Under the pieces are notes generated by a model that searched no databases, was not told where the DNA came from, and was given only the letters and a program-made list of their open reading frames with translations. From assembly GCA_041391125.1 (NCBI GenBank), contig JAWKON010000016.1, positions 79,460 to 143,459 on the forward strand: a stretch of 64,000 bases of DNA, in the 5' to 3' direction. This DNA comes from JACKBC01 sp041391125. GTDB lineage: Bacteria; Chloroflexota; Anaerolineae; Caldilineales; Caldilineaceae. The position numbers and the translations under genes were made by a program. Numbering within the stretch: the stretch's first letter is position 1; the number at the start of each line of letters is the position of its first letter. Below, piece by piece: positions 1 to 8,177 of this stretch.

Positions 1-1299
1 GACCTGCTGTGCGGTCTGGGCCGCTACATTGGTGGCCTCGATGGATTGGGCCGTGGCTGTGGTGTTGGCGGCCAGCACTTCAGGCGGCACAATTGGAATC
101 GCCGGTGTGGGCGTGTCTACCGCCAGCACCAAACGCGTGGTTGGCGTGGCCGGGGGGGTGGGCAATGGCGAAACAGGGGTGGGCGTGGGCGACAGCAGCA
201 CCGGTGTGGGCGACAGCGTCGGCCCTGGTGTAAAGGTCGGGAACGGTGTAGGATCGCGGCTGCCCGGCACGTGCGTATTGGTGGCGGTGGGCGCCGGTGG
301 CGACGTATTGGTAGGCGTGGGCGTGGGGGTAATGGTGGGTGGCGTACTCAGCGTGGGAATGAGATCGACGGCGGCCTCTGCTGTGCCGCGAACGGTAAAG
401 CCTTCCAGCGTGCGCCCGGTATAATTGATAACATTGGTCATGCTGGCGGTGACATTGATTGGCCCCAGTGCATCGATAGACCCAAACTGTTCTTCCAGAA
501 TCTGATTGGTAAAGGTAAAGCGTTCGCCGGGCGCAATGAGTACCGAATGTTCTTCAGAAAAATCGAGCTGGTCATCGTTGATAATGTGGTCTTGCAAGGT
601 CTGATTGCCAATATTGAAAATGACGAAGCAGAAGTAAATGGGCGTATTGGCGCTGACGCCGCCGACTGTGCCGCACACATCGGGCGTGTTGCCGGCGCGC
701 TTGTAGAGGAGCACCGATGCATCTCCCTCCTCTGTGATCTCGGCGGCGGCGGAAGCAATCGCGCTCTGCGCGTCCGCCGTGCTCGATGTGAACGTGGCTT
801 CGCTGCGCAGGTCGCCTGTCACGTTGTAGACGCCCAGCGTAGAAATCACGCCGGTTGGGTTTGGCCCATTGCTGCCAAGGAGCATACTGGAATTGGGCGG
901 GAGCACAAAGTTGAACGTCTGATTGATTTTCAGGGCAGGGACGCTCAACGTGTGTTGAGTCAAAGTAACATTGCCCGTGTTTTGGACAAGCAAACAGTGA
1001 CGGATGGCGGCATTCAATGGCGCTGCCAGATTGCTCTCTGCGCCACATGTATTAATATCCGCGCTCAGCGTGTAGGTAATGGCCAGCGCCGGGGTAATCT
1101 GCTGGGCTGCATCAATCACGGCGGCTGTCGAACGGTTGGCTTGACGACTGAATTCAGCCGCTGTGGCGCGCGGCCCTAGCTGCATTGTTAGCAGCAGGAG
1201 CAGCGCCATCAGCACAAATAGCCCCACACTTAGTCCTAGGCGGAATGCGCTTTTGCCAGCCTGTAAAATTCGGTTTGACATCTGAATATTCTGCCGCAT
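1..1299 (-). CDS. Secreted DUF11-like repeat protein with Thr/Pro-rich linker (partial)
   Basis: The frame is open for 433 codons and runs off the start of the window, so the C-terminus is missing. The start at 1299 is preceded by AAAGGTGA. An N-terminal hydrophobic segment (about residues 18-36) looks like a signal peptide or anchor. Two beta-rich blocks follow. The first reads VQNTGNVTLTQHTL, typical of the conserved repeat (DUF11-like) domains of bacterial surface proteins. The second reads FNIGNQTLQDH and has two cysteines nearby. From about residue 305 the chain becomes a low-complexity TPTPT/SPTP linker, as in cell-surface spacers. Codons lie 4 bp from the end of the upstream gene, suggesting an operon. 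Specific function unknown; the surface role is inferred from composition. Confidence 0.75.
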   Translation of the reverse strand, partial: MRQNIQMSNRILQAGKSAFRLGLSVGLFVLMALLLLLTMQLGPRATAAEFSRQANRSTAAVIDAAQQITPALAITYTLSADINTCGAESNLAAPLNAAIRHCLLVQNTGNVTLTQHTLSVPALKINQTFNFVLPPNSSMLLGSNGPNPTGVISTLGVYNVTGDLRSEATFTSSTADAQSAIASAAAEITEEGDASVLLYKRAGNTPDVCGTVGGVSANTPIYFCFVIFNIGNQTLQDHIINDDQLDFSEEHSVLIAPGERFTFTNQILEEQFGSIDALGPINVTASMTNVINYTGRTLEGFTVRGTAEAAVDLIPTLSTPPTITPTPTPTNTSPPAPTATNTHVPGSRDPTPFPTFTPGPTLSPTPVLLSPTPTPVSPLPTPPATPTTRLVLAVDTPTPAIPIVPPEVLAANTTATAQSIEATNVAAQTAQQV

Positions 1300-1303
1300 A
1301 GGG

Positions 1304-1726
1304 TCACCTTTGGCGCGTGAAAACAATTGCGCCCACGCCCAACAGCGCCACAATCAGCGTTCCAACCAGCGCCGGGCTGACCTGATTGGCGGCCACGCCT
1401 GAGTAGAGCGGACCGCTGGTCAACATGGCGGCGGGCGAGTCGGTGATAGTTGGTAGCGTCGGTGTGGCCGCCACAGGCGCGGGTTCAGCGGTGGGCGGCA
1501 AAGTGGGTTCCGGTGTATCAGTTTCAAGCGGAGATGCAAGCGGCGATAGCGGTGAAATTTGTGCGGCTGGCCCATTGAACAGCTTGATCCCCCCAGCGCT
1601 CTGGGCGCGGGGGGCGTCATTGGCCTGCACGCTGACGTTCCACCAGGGAACTGAAAAGGCAACAAGCAAACAGCATAATAAGAACAGTTGGCGCAGGCGC
1701 CGAAAAATAGATACGAAATCGATCAT
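1304..1726 (-). CDS. Small secreted/anchored Pro-Thr-rich protein
   Basis: This 140-residue protein has a basic start, a hydrophobic N-terminal segment (residues 12-30) ending in QAND as a plausible signal peptide, and a middle rich in Pro, Thr and Ala. A second hydrophobic segment near the C-terminus (LIVALLGVGAIVF) is followed by RQR. That is the layout of a short surface-anchored protein with a positively charged stop-transfer end, but there is no LPXTG motif. It lies 4 bp upstream of the secreted repeat protein and probably forms a transcriptional unit with it. I do not recognise a family. Confidence 0.7.
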   Translation of the reverse strand: MIDFVSIFRRLRQLFLLCCLLVAFSVPWWNVSVQANDAPRAQSAGGIKLFNGPAAQISPLSPLASPLETDTPEPTLPPTAEPAPVAATPTLPTITDSPAAMLTSGPLYSGVAANQVSPALVGTLIVALLGVGAIVFTRQR

Positions 1727-1806
1727 CCAATAATTACTCGCAATTGGTTCGCCGGACCGGATTTTAAAACATAATCTGGATTATACAATGAACCATTGGC
1801 TTCTGT

Positions 1807-2724
1807 TTAATTTGGCCGTAACGTCACAACGCCAGCGCTGAAATGGCGGCGCTCATGTTGCGCGTTTTCGACTATTAAATCACCATCCGATGTTACGTCG
1901 ACGGCTGTGCCTTCAAAGCAGCCTGCTGCTCCCACCACGCCATTGTCCATTGTGCGCACGGTGACCGGTTGCCCCAGCGTGTGCAGCAAGTCGCGCCATC
2001 CGGTGTAAATGGCCGTCGGCGAGGTTGTGAGTAATGCGCTCACATTGCGGCACAAATTCACCAATAGCGCCGTGCGATCCAGCTTGCGCCCCAGGCTGCT
2101 GCGCAAGCTGACCGGCGGTGGCGCACCGTCTTGCGCGGGGGGCAATTGCGCCGCCGTTTGATTCACGTTGAGCCCAATGCCAATGACCACATAGTCAAGA
2201 CGATCATGGTGAAATGATGATTCCAACAGGATGCCCGCCACTTTGCCCAAAACCAGCGGTGCGGCCTGCGGATCAATCGCTAACAGAACATCATTCGGCC
2301 ATTTTAACGCCACGCGCCGCCCCAATAGTTCCTCTCCTGGCGCCACGGGTAGCGCAGCCAGCGTGCGCACCACGGCCACCCCACTCAGCATGGGCAGCAG
2401 TTGCGGCTGCCGGCGCAATTGGGGCGTTAAATGTGTTTCATCCAGCGCAATGCTCACCAGCAGCGCTGTGGCGTATGGCGTTTCCCACGTTCGTTGCAGA
2501 CGCCCGCGGCCGGCGGTCTGTTCCTCCGTCACAAAAATGGCGCCGGACGCATCAGCCAAACCGCCCGCTGGTTGACCTGCCCTTGCGCGCGCCGCCATTG
2601 CCGCGTGAGCCAGCGGCATGGTGCTGGCCGTTTGCTCCCAATAGTGGATCGTGTGGCCGATGGGGTAGTCACGCAGCGTTTGGCGCAATGTGGGGAGGTC
2701 GAGTGTGGTTGGTTGGTTGGTCAT
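1807..2724 (-). CDS. birA: Biotin--[acetyl-CoA-carboxylase] ligase
   Basis: This enzyme activates biotin with ATP and attaches it to the lysine of biotin carrier proteins. Visible family motifs are EEQTAGRGR (residues 67-75), KWPNDVLL (141-148), GKVAGILLES (160-169) and GIGLNVN (192-198), in the right order for the BirA/LplA catalytic domain, followed by a C-terminal SH3-like part. The N-terminal winged helix of regulatory BirA proteins is absent, so it should be a monofunctional ligase. Its likely substrate, a carrier protein with EAMKM, is encoded at 9686-10180 in the same window. The start is supported by length; the ribosome-binding site is weak. Confidence 0.93.
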   Translation of the reverse strand: MTNQPTTLDLPTLRQTLRDYPIGHTIHYWEQTASTMPLAHAAMAARARAGQPAGGLADASGAIFVTEEQTAGRGRLQRTWETPYATALLVSIALDETHLTPQLRRQPQLLPMLSGVAVVRTLAALPVAPGEELLGRRVALKWPNDVLLAIDPQAAPLVLGKVAGILLESSFHHDRLDYVVIGIGLNVNQTAAQLPPAQDGAPPPVSLRSSLGRKLDRTALLVNLCRNVSALLTTSPTAIYTGWRDLLHTLGQPVTVRTMDNGVVGAAGCFEGTAVDVTSDGDLIVENAQHERRHFSAGVVTLRPN

Positions 2725-2806
2725 GGATAGTTTGGGTGTTGCGTATTGCGTAAACTGGTTTTGACCTGACTGGGCGGCTTGAAGCTGTGTTCGTTGACGA
2801 TGCGTG

Positions 2807-2857
2807 TATCTACGCAGCCGCTCCCTGTGCTTGTCGAAGGGAACGGCTGCGTAGATA
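2807..2857. repeat. Palindromic repeat, GAGCTTGTCGAAGGG family
   Basis: The arms TATCTACGCAGCCG and its reverse complement enclose a core resembling CCCTGTGCTTGTCGAAGGGAA. The same core recurs near 20.2, 29.7, 43.3, 46.9 and 54.3 kb with other flanks. It sits in the 319-bp divergent space between birA and the next plus-strand gene; I see nothing else in that space. Confidence 0.7.
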
Positions 2858-3043
2858 CCGGTGCGTTACTGATTGGGAAAACCGACCTACGATAGAGCGA
2901 CACGCCACCCCACCACAACCTTAACCGGTACACGCACTACGCAATACGCAACACGATCCCCCCTGCTTTAAGTATATTTTAACGAAATCGTGTAGAATGG
3001 CAACGAAAAGATACGCCAACTCGAACCCGTTTCATTTTGCGCC

Positions 3044-3412
3044 ATGCATATTCCGACCGATGATTTGAGCCAATTTAATTTTGACCTGATAGAGGAGCCG
3101 GATGTGGCTCCCTCGCTGCCGATCATTCTGCTGAGCACAGCAACCGGATTGGCCAGCGGAATTCTGGGTTTATATGTGGCCTATCGCACGGTCGGGCTGG
3201 GGGCGCCGATTAGCGCCGGTGTGGCCACGGTTTGTCTGTTGGCCGGGCTGAGCCTGGCCGCGGCCATTCTCTCTATTTTAACCGATTCACGCGCCGTTCT
3301 GGCCAATATTGGTTTTAGCTGCGGCCTTATTCTATTGAGCCTGCTTTTCTTTGGCCTTTGCTCCGTCATGGGCGCACTGGCCGCGATGATTATCTTGTTC
3401 TATGGAAACTAA
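3044..3412 (+). CDS. Small integral membrane protein, unknown function
   Basis: The 122-residue product has an acidic N-terminus (about 25 residues) followed by hydrophobic segments near 25-47, 52-78 and 84-120, consistent with three or four membrane passes with short loops. It starts at ATG within GCCATGC and overlaps the following acyltransferase by 11 bp, so the two are probably translated together. No family recognised. The cytoplasmic acidic tail and the coupling suggest an accessory to an envelope-modifying enzyme, but that is inference. Confidence 0.6.
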   Translation: MHIPTDDLSQFNFDLIEEPDVAPSLPIILLSTATGLASGILGLYVAYRTVGLGAPISAGVATVCLLAGLSLAAAILSILTDSRAVLANIGFSCGLILLSLLFFGLCSVMGALAAMIILFYGN

Positions 3413-3929
3413 ACTTCCCGCTGACCCATCGCTTTTCGCCACAAACAACAGACGGCAGGAGCGCTTAACGGTGACGCCATCACCCGGCGCGCGCAACAGC
3501 CTGGTGCTCTGGCATCAGACCGTGTCGCCGATCAAGGTGCTGCGCAACGGGCTGTTTATTGTGCTGGCCCGCCATTCGCCCAGCCTGGCGCTCAAGCGGC
3601 TGCTCTATCGAGCCATCGGCATGAAGGTGGGGCGCCACGTCAGTTTTGCCTGGCAGGTGACGCCCGATCTCTTCTTTCCAGAGCTTATCCACGTAGGGGA
3701 TAACACAATTATAGGCTATAATAGTACTATTCTCACCCACGAGTATCTTACGCACGAATGGCGGACGGGAGCCGTCCGAATCGGCGCTAACGTGACCATC
3801 GGGGCCAACTGCACCATCCTGCCCGGCGTGGAAATTGGCGACGGCGCCCTGGTGAGCACGATGAGTTTGGTGAACAAAGATGTGGCGGCGGGCGCCCGTG
3901 TGGGCGGCGTGCCGATTCGCGAGTTGTAA
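3402..3929 (+). CDS. Left-handed beta-helix (hexapeptide repeat) acyltransferase
   Basis: The C-terminal half carries imperfect hexapeptide repeats (IGANVTIGANCTILPGVEIG, then DGALVSTMSLV) typical of the maltose/galactoside O-acetyltransferase group, which transfer acyl groups from acyl-CoA. The segment IIGYNSTILTHEY supplies the conserved histidine loop, and VGGVPIREL ends the domain as in the family GxPA(R/K) tail. The N-terminal 60 residues include a basic region and a hydrophobic stretch (NGLFIVLA) that may associate with the membrane. Overlap with the preceding membrane protein implies joint expression. Acceptor substrate unknown. Confidence 0.82.
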   Translation: METKLPADPSLFATNNRRQERLTVTPSPGARNSLVLWHQTVSPIKVLRNGLFIVLARHSPSLALKRLLYRAIGMKVGRHVSFAWQVTPDLFFPELIHVGDNTIIGYNSTILTHEYLTHEWRTGAVRIGANVTIGANCTILPGVEIGDGALVSTMSLVNKDVAAGARVGGVPIREL

Positions 3930-3984
3930 AAGATACGACAGCAGATTCGGAAAACAACAGATGATTCCCCCCAAAAAAGGTCAT

Positions 3985-4086
3985 TTAACCGCAGATTTCG
4001 CCGATTACACAGATTATTTCCTCTGAGAAAATCTGCGGAATCGTTCGACTGAGCTAACGTCGAAGTCTGTGCAATCTGTGGTTTAG
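3985..4086. repeat. Degenerate inverted repeat, AATCTGTG family
   Basis: ACCGCAGATTT...ACACAGATTA on the left and AAATCTGCGG...CAATCTGTGGT on the right form an imperfect palindrome. It is a diverged member of the AATCTGTGTAATCTGTTGATCA family seen intact at 8.0, 10.2, 36.2 and 37.4 kb. Confidence 0.5.
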
Positions 4087-4132
4087 CTCGAAACCGGTTT
4101 GTTGAGCAAAGGTGCTGGAGAAGGAAGTTCCT

Positions 4133-4978
4133 ATGCGCTGGATTGTGAAACAATTGAATATGTTGCACCCCTTTGTGGCGCGCGCAGAGGTTATGGGGCT
4201 GGTTGTGGCAGCCACGGTGGCGGGCTATTTTGGCGGGCTGCTCTATTGGTATGGCGGCTATATTGTGCAGACGCAGCCACCCATGTGGGTGTGGCTCTTT
4301 ATTCCCGATTGCCCACTTTTCGCCTTTTGGGGCGGGTTGGCGCTGATGGGCGTGGCGGCGCGCCGCTATTGGAGCGAAAATGCACAGACGCAGGGCCAGC
4401 GCGTGCTGATCATCGCCGGCGTGGTCATGCTCATTGGCTGGCTCTCCACATACCTGCCCAATGCGCCGACCGGTTGGGTCAATCAGCAGGCCATGTTGGG
4501 AATCGCCTGCTGGAGTTTTCTGCTTTTTGGTCTGCTATTTCGCCGCCTGCCGCTCTGGTTGTTGACCATTGGGGTTTTTGGCAACATTAAATATGGCGTG
4601 TGGACCGTCAGCGCCTGGCTCATCTTCTGGCGCAGCACGGCATTGGCTTTGGGATCGCCCTATTTTTCCGCCGACAGCATTTTTATGACCATCACCCATT
4701 TGGGCATGATTGGGCTGGGCATTTTCCTGATTACCTGGTTTCGGCCCAATGGGACGGCGGTGCTGGCAGCGTTTGTCTGGTTTGGGCTGAGCGATTTTGT
4801 GGACTATGGATTGGGCTATTATCCGCCGCTGCCGGAATTATATATTCCAGTTTATTTGATGGAGTGGAGCACGATTGCCATGACGCTGCTGCTGACGGTT
4901 TGGCTCTTGTGGTTGAGTCATCAGCCGGCTGTGCAGGAGGAAAAGTTCCCGACGGCGGCAACCGCTTTGAATGTATGA
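4133..4978 (+). CDS. DUF1405-family (YpjA-like) polytopic membrane protein
   Basis: This 281-residue protein has about seven hydrophobic segments. Motifs WLFIPDCPLFAFW, GNIKYGVWT and MTITHLGM lie in the order I associate with DUF1405/YpjA membrane proteins of Bacillus and other bacteria. I start it at the ATG at 4133, preceded by AAGGAAG six bases upstream; a GTG 21 bases earlier is also in frame. The C-terminus is a short soluble tail. The molecular role of the family is not established, and the gene stands alone between repeats, so context gives little help. Confidence 0.68.
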   Translation: MRWIVKQLNMLHPFVARAEVMGLVVAATVAGYFGGLLYWYGGYIVQTQPPMWVWLFIPDCPLFAFWGGLALMGVAARRYWSENAQTQGQRVLIIAGVVMLIGWLSTYLPNAPTGWVNQQAMLGIACWSFLLFGLLFRRLPLWLLTIGVFGNIKYGVWTVSAWLIFWRSTALALGSPYFSADSIFMTITHLGMIGLGIFLITWFRPNGTAVLAAFVWFGLSDFVDYGLGYYPPLPELYIPVYLMEWSTIAMTLLLTVWLLWLSHQPAVQEEKFPTAATALNV

Positions 4979-5187
4979 TTTGGACATGAGGTGCACGTGA
5001 TGTCTAGACTATGATGTAAATGATTAGGTGATGGGCTATGATGCCTAAATGTGAGGCAGGGTGAGCCAACCGAGAATATTCGCCACACAGAATCATAGCC
5101 TTTATAAAATCATAAAAATCACAGTACAGACAAAGTTTTTCGGCGCCTTCCTGAAAGTAACGTCGCATATTAAGAAAGAAGTGTACG

Positions 5188-6744
5188 TTGAGCGAAAATA
5201 TACAGCAAAATAGACTTGATGAATTGCATCGCCGCCGCGCCGAAGCCAAGCTGGGCGGTGGTGAGGAGCGTTTACAGCGCCAGCACGCCCAGGGCCGCAT
5301 GACCGCCCGCGAGCGGCTGGAACTGCTGGTGGACAAAGGCACCTTCCGCGAGCTGGATACATTTGTGACCCACAACTGCAATGACTTTGGCCTGGCGGAT
5401 CGCAAATATCTGGGCGACGGCGTGGTGACCGGCTACGGCACCATCAATGGCCGGCTGGTTTACGTCTATTCGCAAGATTTCACGGTTATCGGCGGCACGG
5501 TAAGCCAGGCCCACGCCATGAAAATTTGCAAGATCATGGATATGGCCATGCAGAACGGCGCCCCGGTCGTCGGGCTGAACGACTCGGGCGGCGCCCGCAT
5601 TCAGGAAGGCGTTATGGGGCTGGCGGGGTACGCCGAGATTTTTTACCGCAACGTGATGGCGTCGGGCGTGGTGCCGCAGATTAGCGTGATCATGGGGCCG
5701 TGTTCGGGCGGCGCGGTCTATAGCCCGGCGCTGACCGATTTTGTGATCATGGTCAAAGACACCAGCTACATGTTTGTGACCGGCCCCGATGTGGTCAAAA
5801 CCGTGACGCAAGAGGATGTGACGTTTGAGGAGCTGGGCGGCGCCTTTGTCCACGCCAGCAAATCGGGCGTGGCCCACTTTGCGGCCGAAAATGAAGAAGA
5901 CGCGCTTTTCTTGGTGCAGCAACTTCTGGACTACATCCCGTCCAACAATCTGGACGATGCGCCCCATCAGAGCGGCCAGGATGACCCGCTGCGCCAGGAG
6001 CCGGAGCTAAATACGCTAGTGCCCGATAATCCCAACCGGCCTTACGACATGAAGCGCATCATCAAGCTGATTGTGGATGACGGCTATTTTCTGGAAGTTC
6101 ACGAAAATTTTGCCCAAAACATCATCGTCGGCTTTGCCCGTCTGGGCGGGCGTTCGGTGGGCATTGTGGCGCAGCAGCCGGCGGTGCTGGCCGGCGTGCT
6201 GGATGTGGAAGCCAGCCAAAAGTCGGCTCGCTTTGTGCGCTTTTGCGATGCGTTCAATATCCCGCTGGTGGTGCTGGAAGATGTGCCGGGCTTTATGCCC
6301 GGCATCAACCAGGAGCACGGCGGCATTATTCGCCACGGCGCCAAGTTGCTCTACGCCTTTTCCGAAGCCACCGTGCCCAAGCTGACCGTGATTGTGCGCA
6401 AGGCCTATGGCGGCGCCTATTGCGTCATGAACCCGCGCCACCTGGGCGCCGACCTGGTGCTGGCCTGGCCCAGCGCCGAAATCGACCCGTTATGGGGCGG
6501 ACAGCGGTGAATGTGATCTTTCGCCGCGAAATCGCCGATGCTGAGGATGACGGCCCGCAAGGGCGAACTGGTGGATGAATATCGCCAGCGCTTTGCCAAT
6601 CCTTACGTGGCCGCTTCCGCCGGTTTTGTGGATGACATCATCGAACCCAGCGAAAGCGCCCGCGGCACGATCAACGCGCTGGAGATGTTGCAGAAAAAGC
6701 GTGGTTCACTGCCCGCCAAGAAGCATGGTAATGTGCCGTTGTAG
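5188..6744 (+). CDS. Acyl-CoA carboxylase carboxyltransferase subunit (two compensating frameshifts)
   Basis: This subunit transfers the carboxyl group from carboxybiotin to acetyl-, propionyl- or another acyl-CoA. It is the fused alpha/beta form of about 518 residues (PccB/MmdA type), with N-half motifs GRMTARERLELL, SGGARIQEG and PCSGGAVYSPALTDF and C-half motifs EDVPGFMPG, KAYGGAYCVMNPR and ANPYVAA. It starts at TTG 5188. After SAEID (about 6490) the frame runs into TGA at 6508. The expected residues NVIFRREIADAED continue in another frame, and from about 6560 the original frame resumes (ARKGELVDEYRQRF) to TAG at 6744. The two small indels cancel, one next to a GGGG run. This suggests sequence error or very recent damage. 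It works with the biotin carboxylase and carrier at 8.2-10.2 kb. Confidence 0.88.
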
Positions 6745-6767
6745 AGGCAGAAATTGGGGTCAAGTAT

Positions 6768-7312
6768 ATGAAAATCGTTTATGAGTACTCCCATTTTGGT
6801 GGGTCAGAAATATTAAAGTGCGACACCCTGAATTTGAGCGGAAATCAATGAAATTTGGTCTCGTGCATCCAACAAGAAGCTTGAATGATGGTGGAAATAT
6901 CTTGGATGGACAGTCGACTGATCGCACTGCTGATATTTATTCACAATTTGGCTCATATTTTGGCCAATTCGGTTATCACAAATTAAGTGATGCTTATACC
7001 ACCGCGATAATCGACAAGAGTGATGAACAGAACGGTGACTACAGGCAGATTGACTTCGTCAAAGACAAAGTTCTCATCGAAGTTCAGTTTGGCAAGGATG
7101 CGTTTATGTTTTATGACATGGCCAAGCTTCAATACTTCTTCAATGAAAATAAGGCAGATGTTGGTATTGAAATCCTCCCTTATCATGCTTTACAGAAACA
7201 ATTGTTGAACGGAGTTTCAGACGATGACCAATTGGTTTACCACATCGAGCAGTTAAAGCGACATTTTCCAGTGGTGCCAGTGAAACTAATTTTTGTCGAT
7301 GTTGATGCGTAA
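6768..7312 (+). pseudogene. BglII/BstYI-family type II restriction endonuclease remnant (frameshifted)
   Basis: The start at 6768 gives MKIVYEYSHFGGSEILK, the characteristic N-terminus of this family. The frame then breaks near 6817, and RHPEFER, EINEIWSRASNKK and LNDGGNILDG are found in alternating frames (breaks near 6840 and 6880). The long remainder is open to 7312 and holds the PD-(D/E)XK core: DYRQIDFVKDKVLIEVQFGK (Asp and Glu-x-Gln metal ligands), then FMFYDMAKLQYFF and GIEILPYHALQKQ. The intact family cuts palindromic DNA as a dimer. No cognate DNA methyltransferase lies beside it. It sits between two acyl-CoA carboxylase genes, which suggests an insertion. It is either a decayed gene or one damaged by sequence errors. 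Confidence 0.75.
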
Positions 7313-7350
7313 AATCAGAATCCCCAATCAACGAATCATCCGATCAACAC

Positions 7351-7926
7351 ATGGCCCTACCCGAAATCGAATTTGAACTCACATCCGAACAGTATGAACT
7401 GCTGGGCTATCCGGGCCTGACGCAGGGGCATCCTATGGCGCTGGTGCTGGAGGTGGGCGTGCTGCTGCCCGATGTGAACGCTGACGGCTGGTTTGCCGTG
7501 CAGAAAGCGCCTCTGCCGCCGCAGCTTGTCCACGTGGGGCCGGCCACCTATGCCTTTTCCGGTCAGATTATGGAGGCTGAACTTTTTGATGAGGATGGCG
7601 ACGAAAGCGCCATTTTGCTGGTGGAATGCGGAACGACCATGTTGCGCGTCACCTGTGGGCCGGATGACGACGGACGGCTGCCCTACGGCACTTGGGAAAC
7701 GCGCTATCTGACCGGCTTTGGCCGCCTGCGCGGCGTGCTGGAGGAGGACTTCTCCACGGCCATAGGCCGCGCCATCGGCGCCACGGTGTGGAGCGTACGG
7801 CGGCTGATTTTGACGCCGGGCGATCCGCACTTTGGCCAGTGGATTGAGAGTCACGAGTTGCATCCGGCGCCGTTCGAACACGATCTGGTGCTCATCACGG
7901 CCCGGTTACATCGACAGAAGATTTAA
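7351..7926 (+). CDS. Conserved hypothetical protein, unknown function
   Basis: The 191-residue product has no signal peptide or membrane segment. It is rich in Asp/Glu and beta-prone residues in the first 120 residues (MEAELFDEDGDESAILLVEC, then GPDDDGRLPYGTWETRYLTG), and has a more hydrophobic, Arg-containing C-terminal third (GRAIGATVWSVRRL). I do not recognise a family. It lies between the endonuclease remnant and the biotin carboxylase in the same direction, but an inverted repeat separates it from the latter, so co-transcription is uncertain. Confidence 0.55.
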   Translation: MALPEIEFELTSEQYELLGYPGLTQGHPMALVLEVGVLLPDVNADGWFAVQKAPLPPQLVHVGPATYAFSGQIMEAELFDEDGDESAILLVECGTTMLRVTCGPDDDGRLPYGTWETRYLTGFGRLRGVLEEDFSTAIGRAIGATVWSVRRLILTPGDPHFGQWIESHELHPAPFEHDLVLITARLHRQKI

Positions 7927-7979
7927 AACAAACCGCACTTTGTGAGGAACAAATTAATTCAAGCGGATTTTAAAACTCA

Positions 7980-8156
7980 TGATCAACAGATTACACAGAT
8001 TCAACAGATTATTTTCCGAAAGTGAAAACTTTGTATGGCTACAGATATTAAGAGCTTTCAACGCCTATTCTGTAATGTCTGTGCTTGTTGTGGTGATTTA
8101 AGCGCTCGCCGCAAACCTGAACGAAAATCTGTGTAATCTGTGTAATCTGTTGATCA
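7980..8156. repeat. Long inverted repeat, TGATCAACAGATTACACAGATT arms
   Basis: The left arm begins TGATCAACAGATTACACAG at 7980 and the right arm ends ATCTGTGTAATCTGTTGATCA at 8156, with about 110 bp of unrelated sequence between. It fills the gap before the biotin carboxylase and could fold in the transcript leader. Same family as the copies at 10.2, 36.2 and 37.4 kb. Confidence 0.75.
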
Positions 8157-8177
8157 TCTTAATCATGAGAATCGACT

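Noticed and set aside
46..1179. A 377-codon open frame on the plus strand
   Set aside because: The minus strand codes for a secreted repeat protein with signal peptide and Thr/Pro linker over the same bases; the plus frame is low-complexity Arg/Gly and has no domain.
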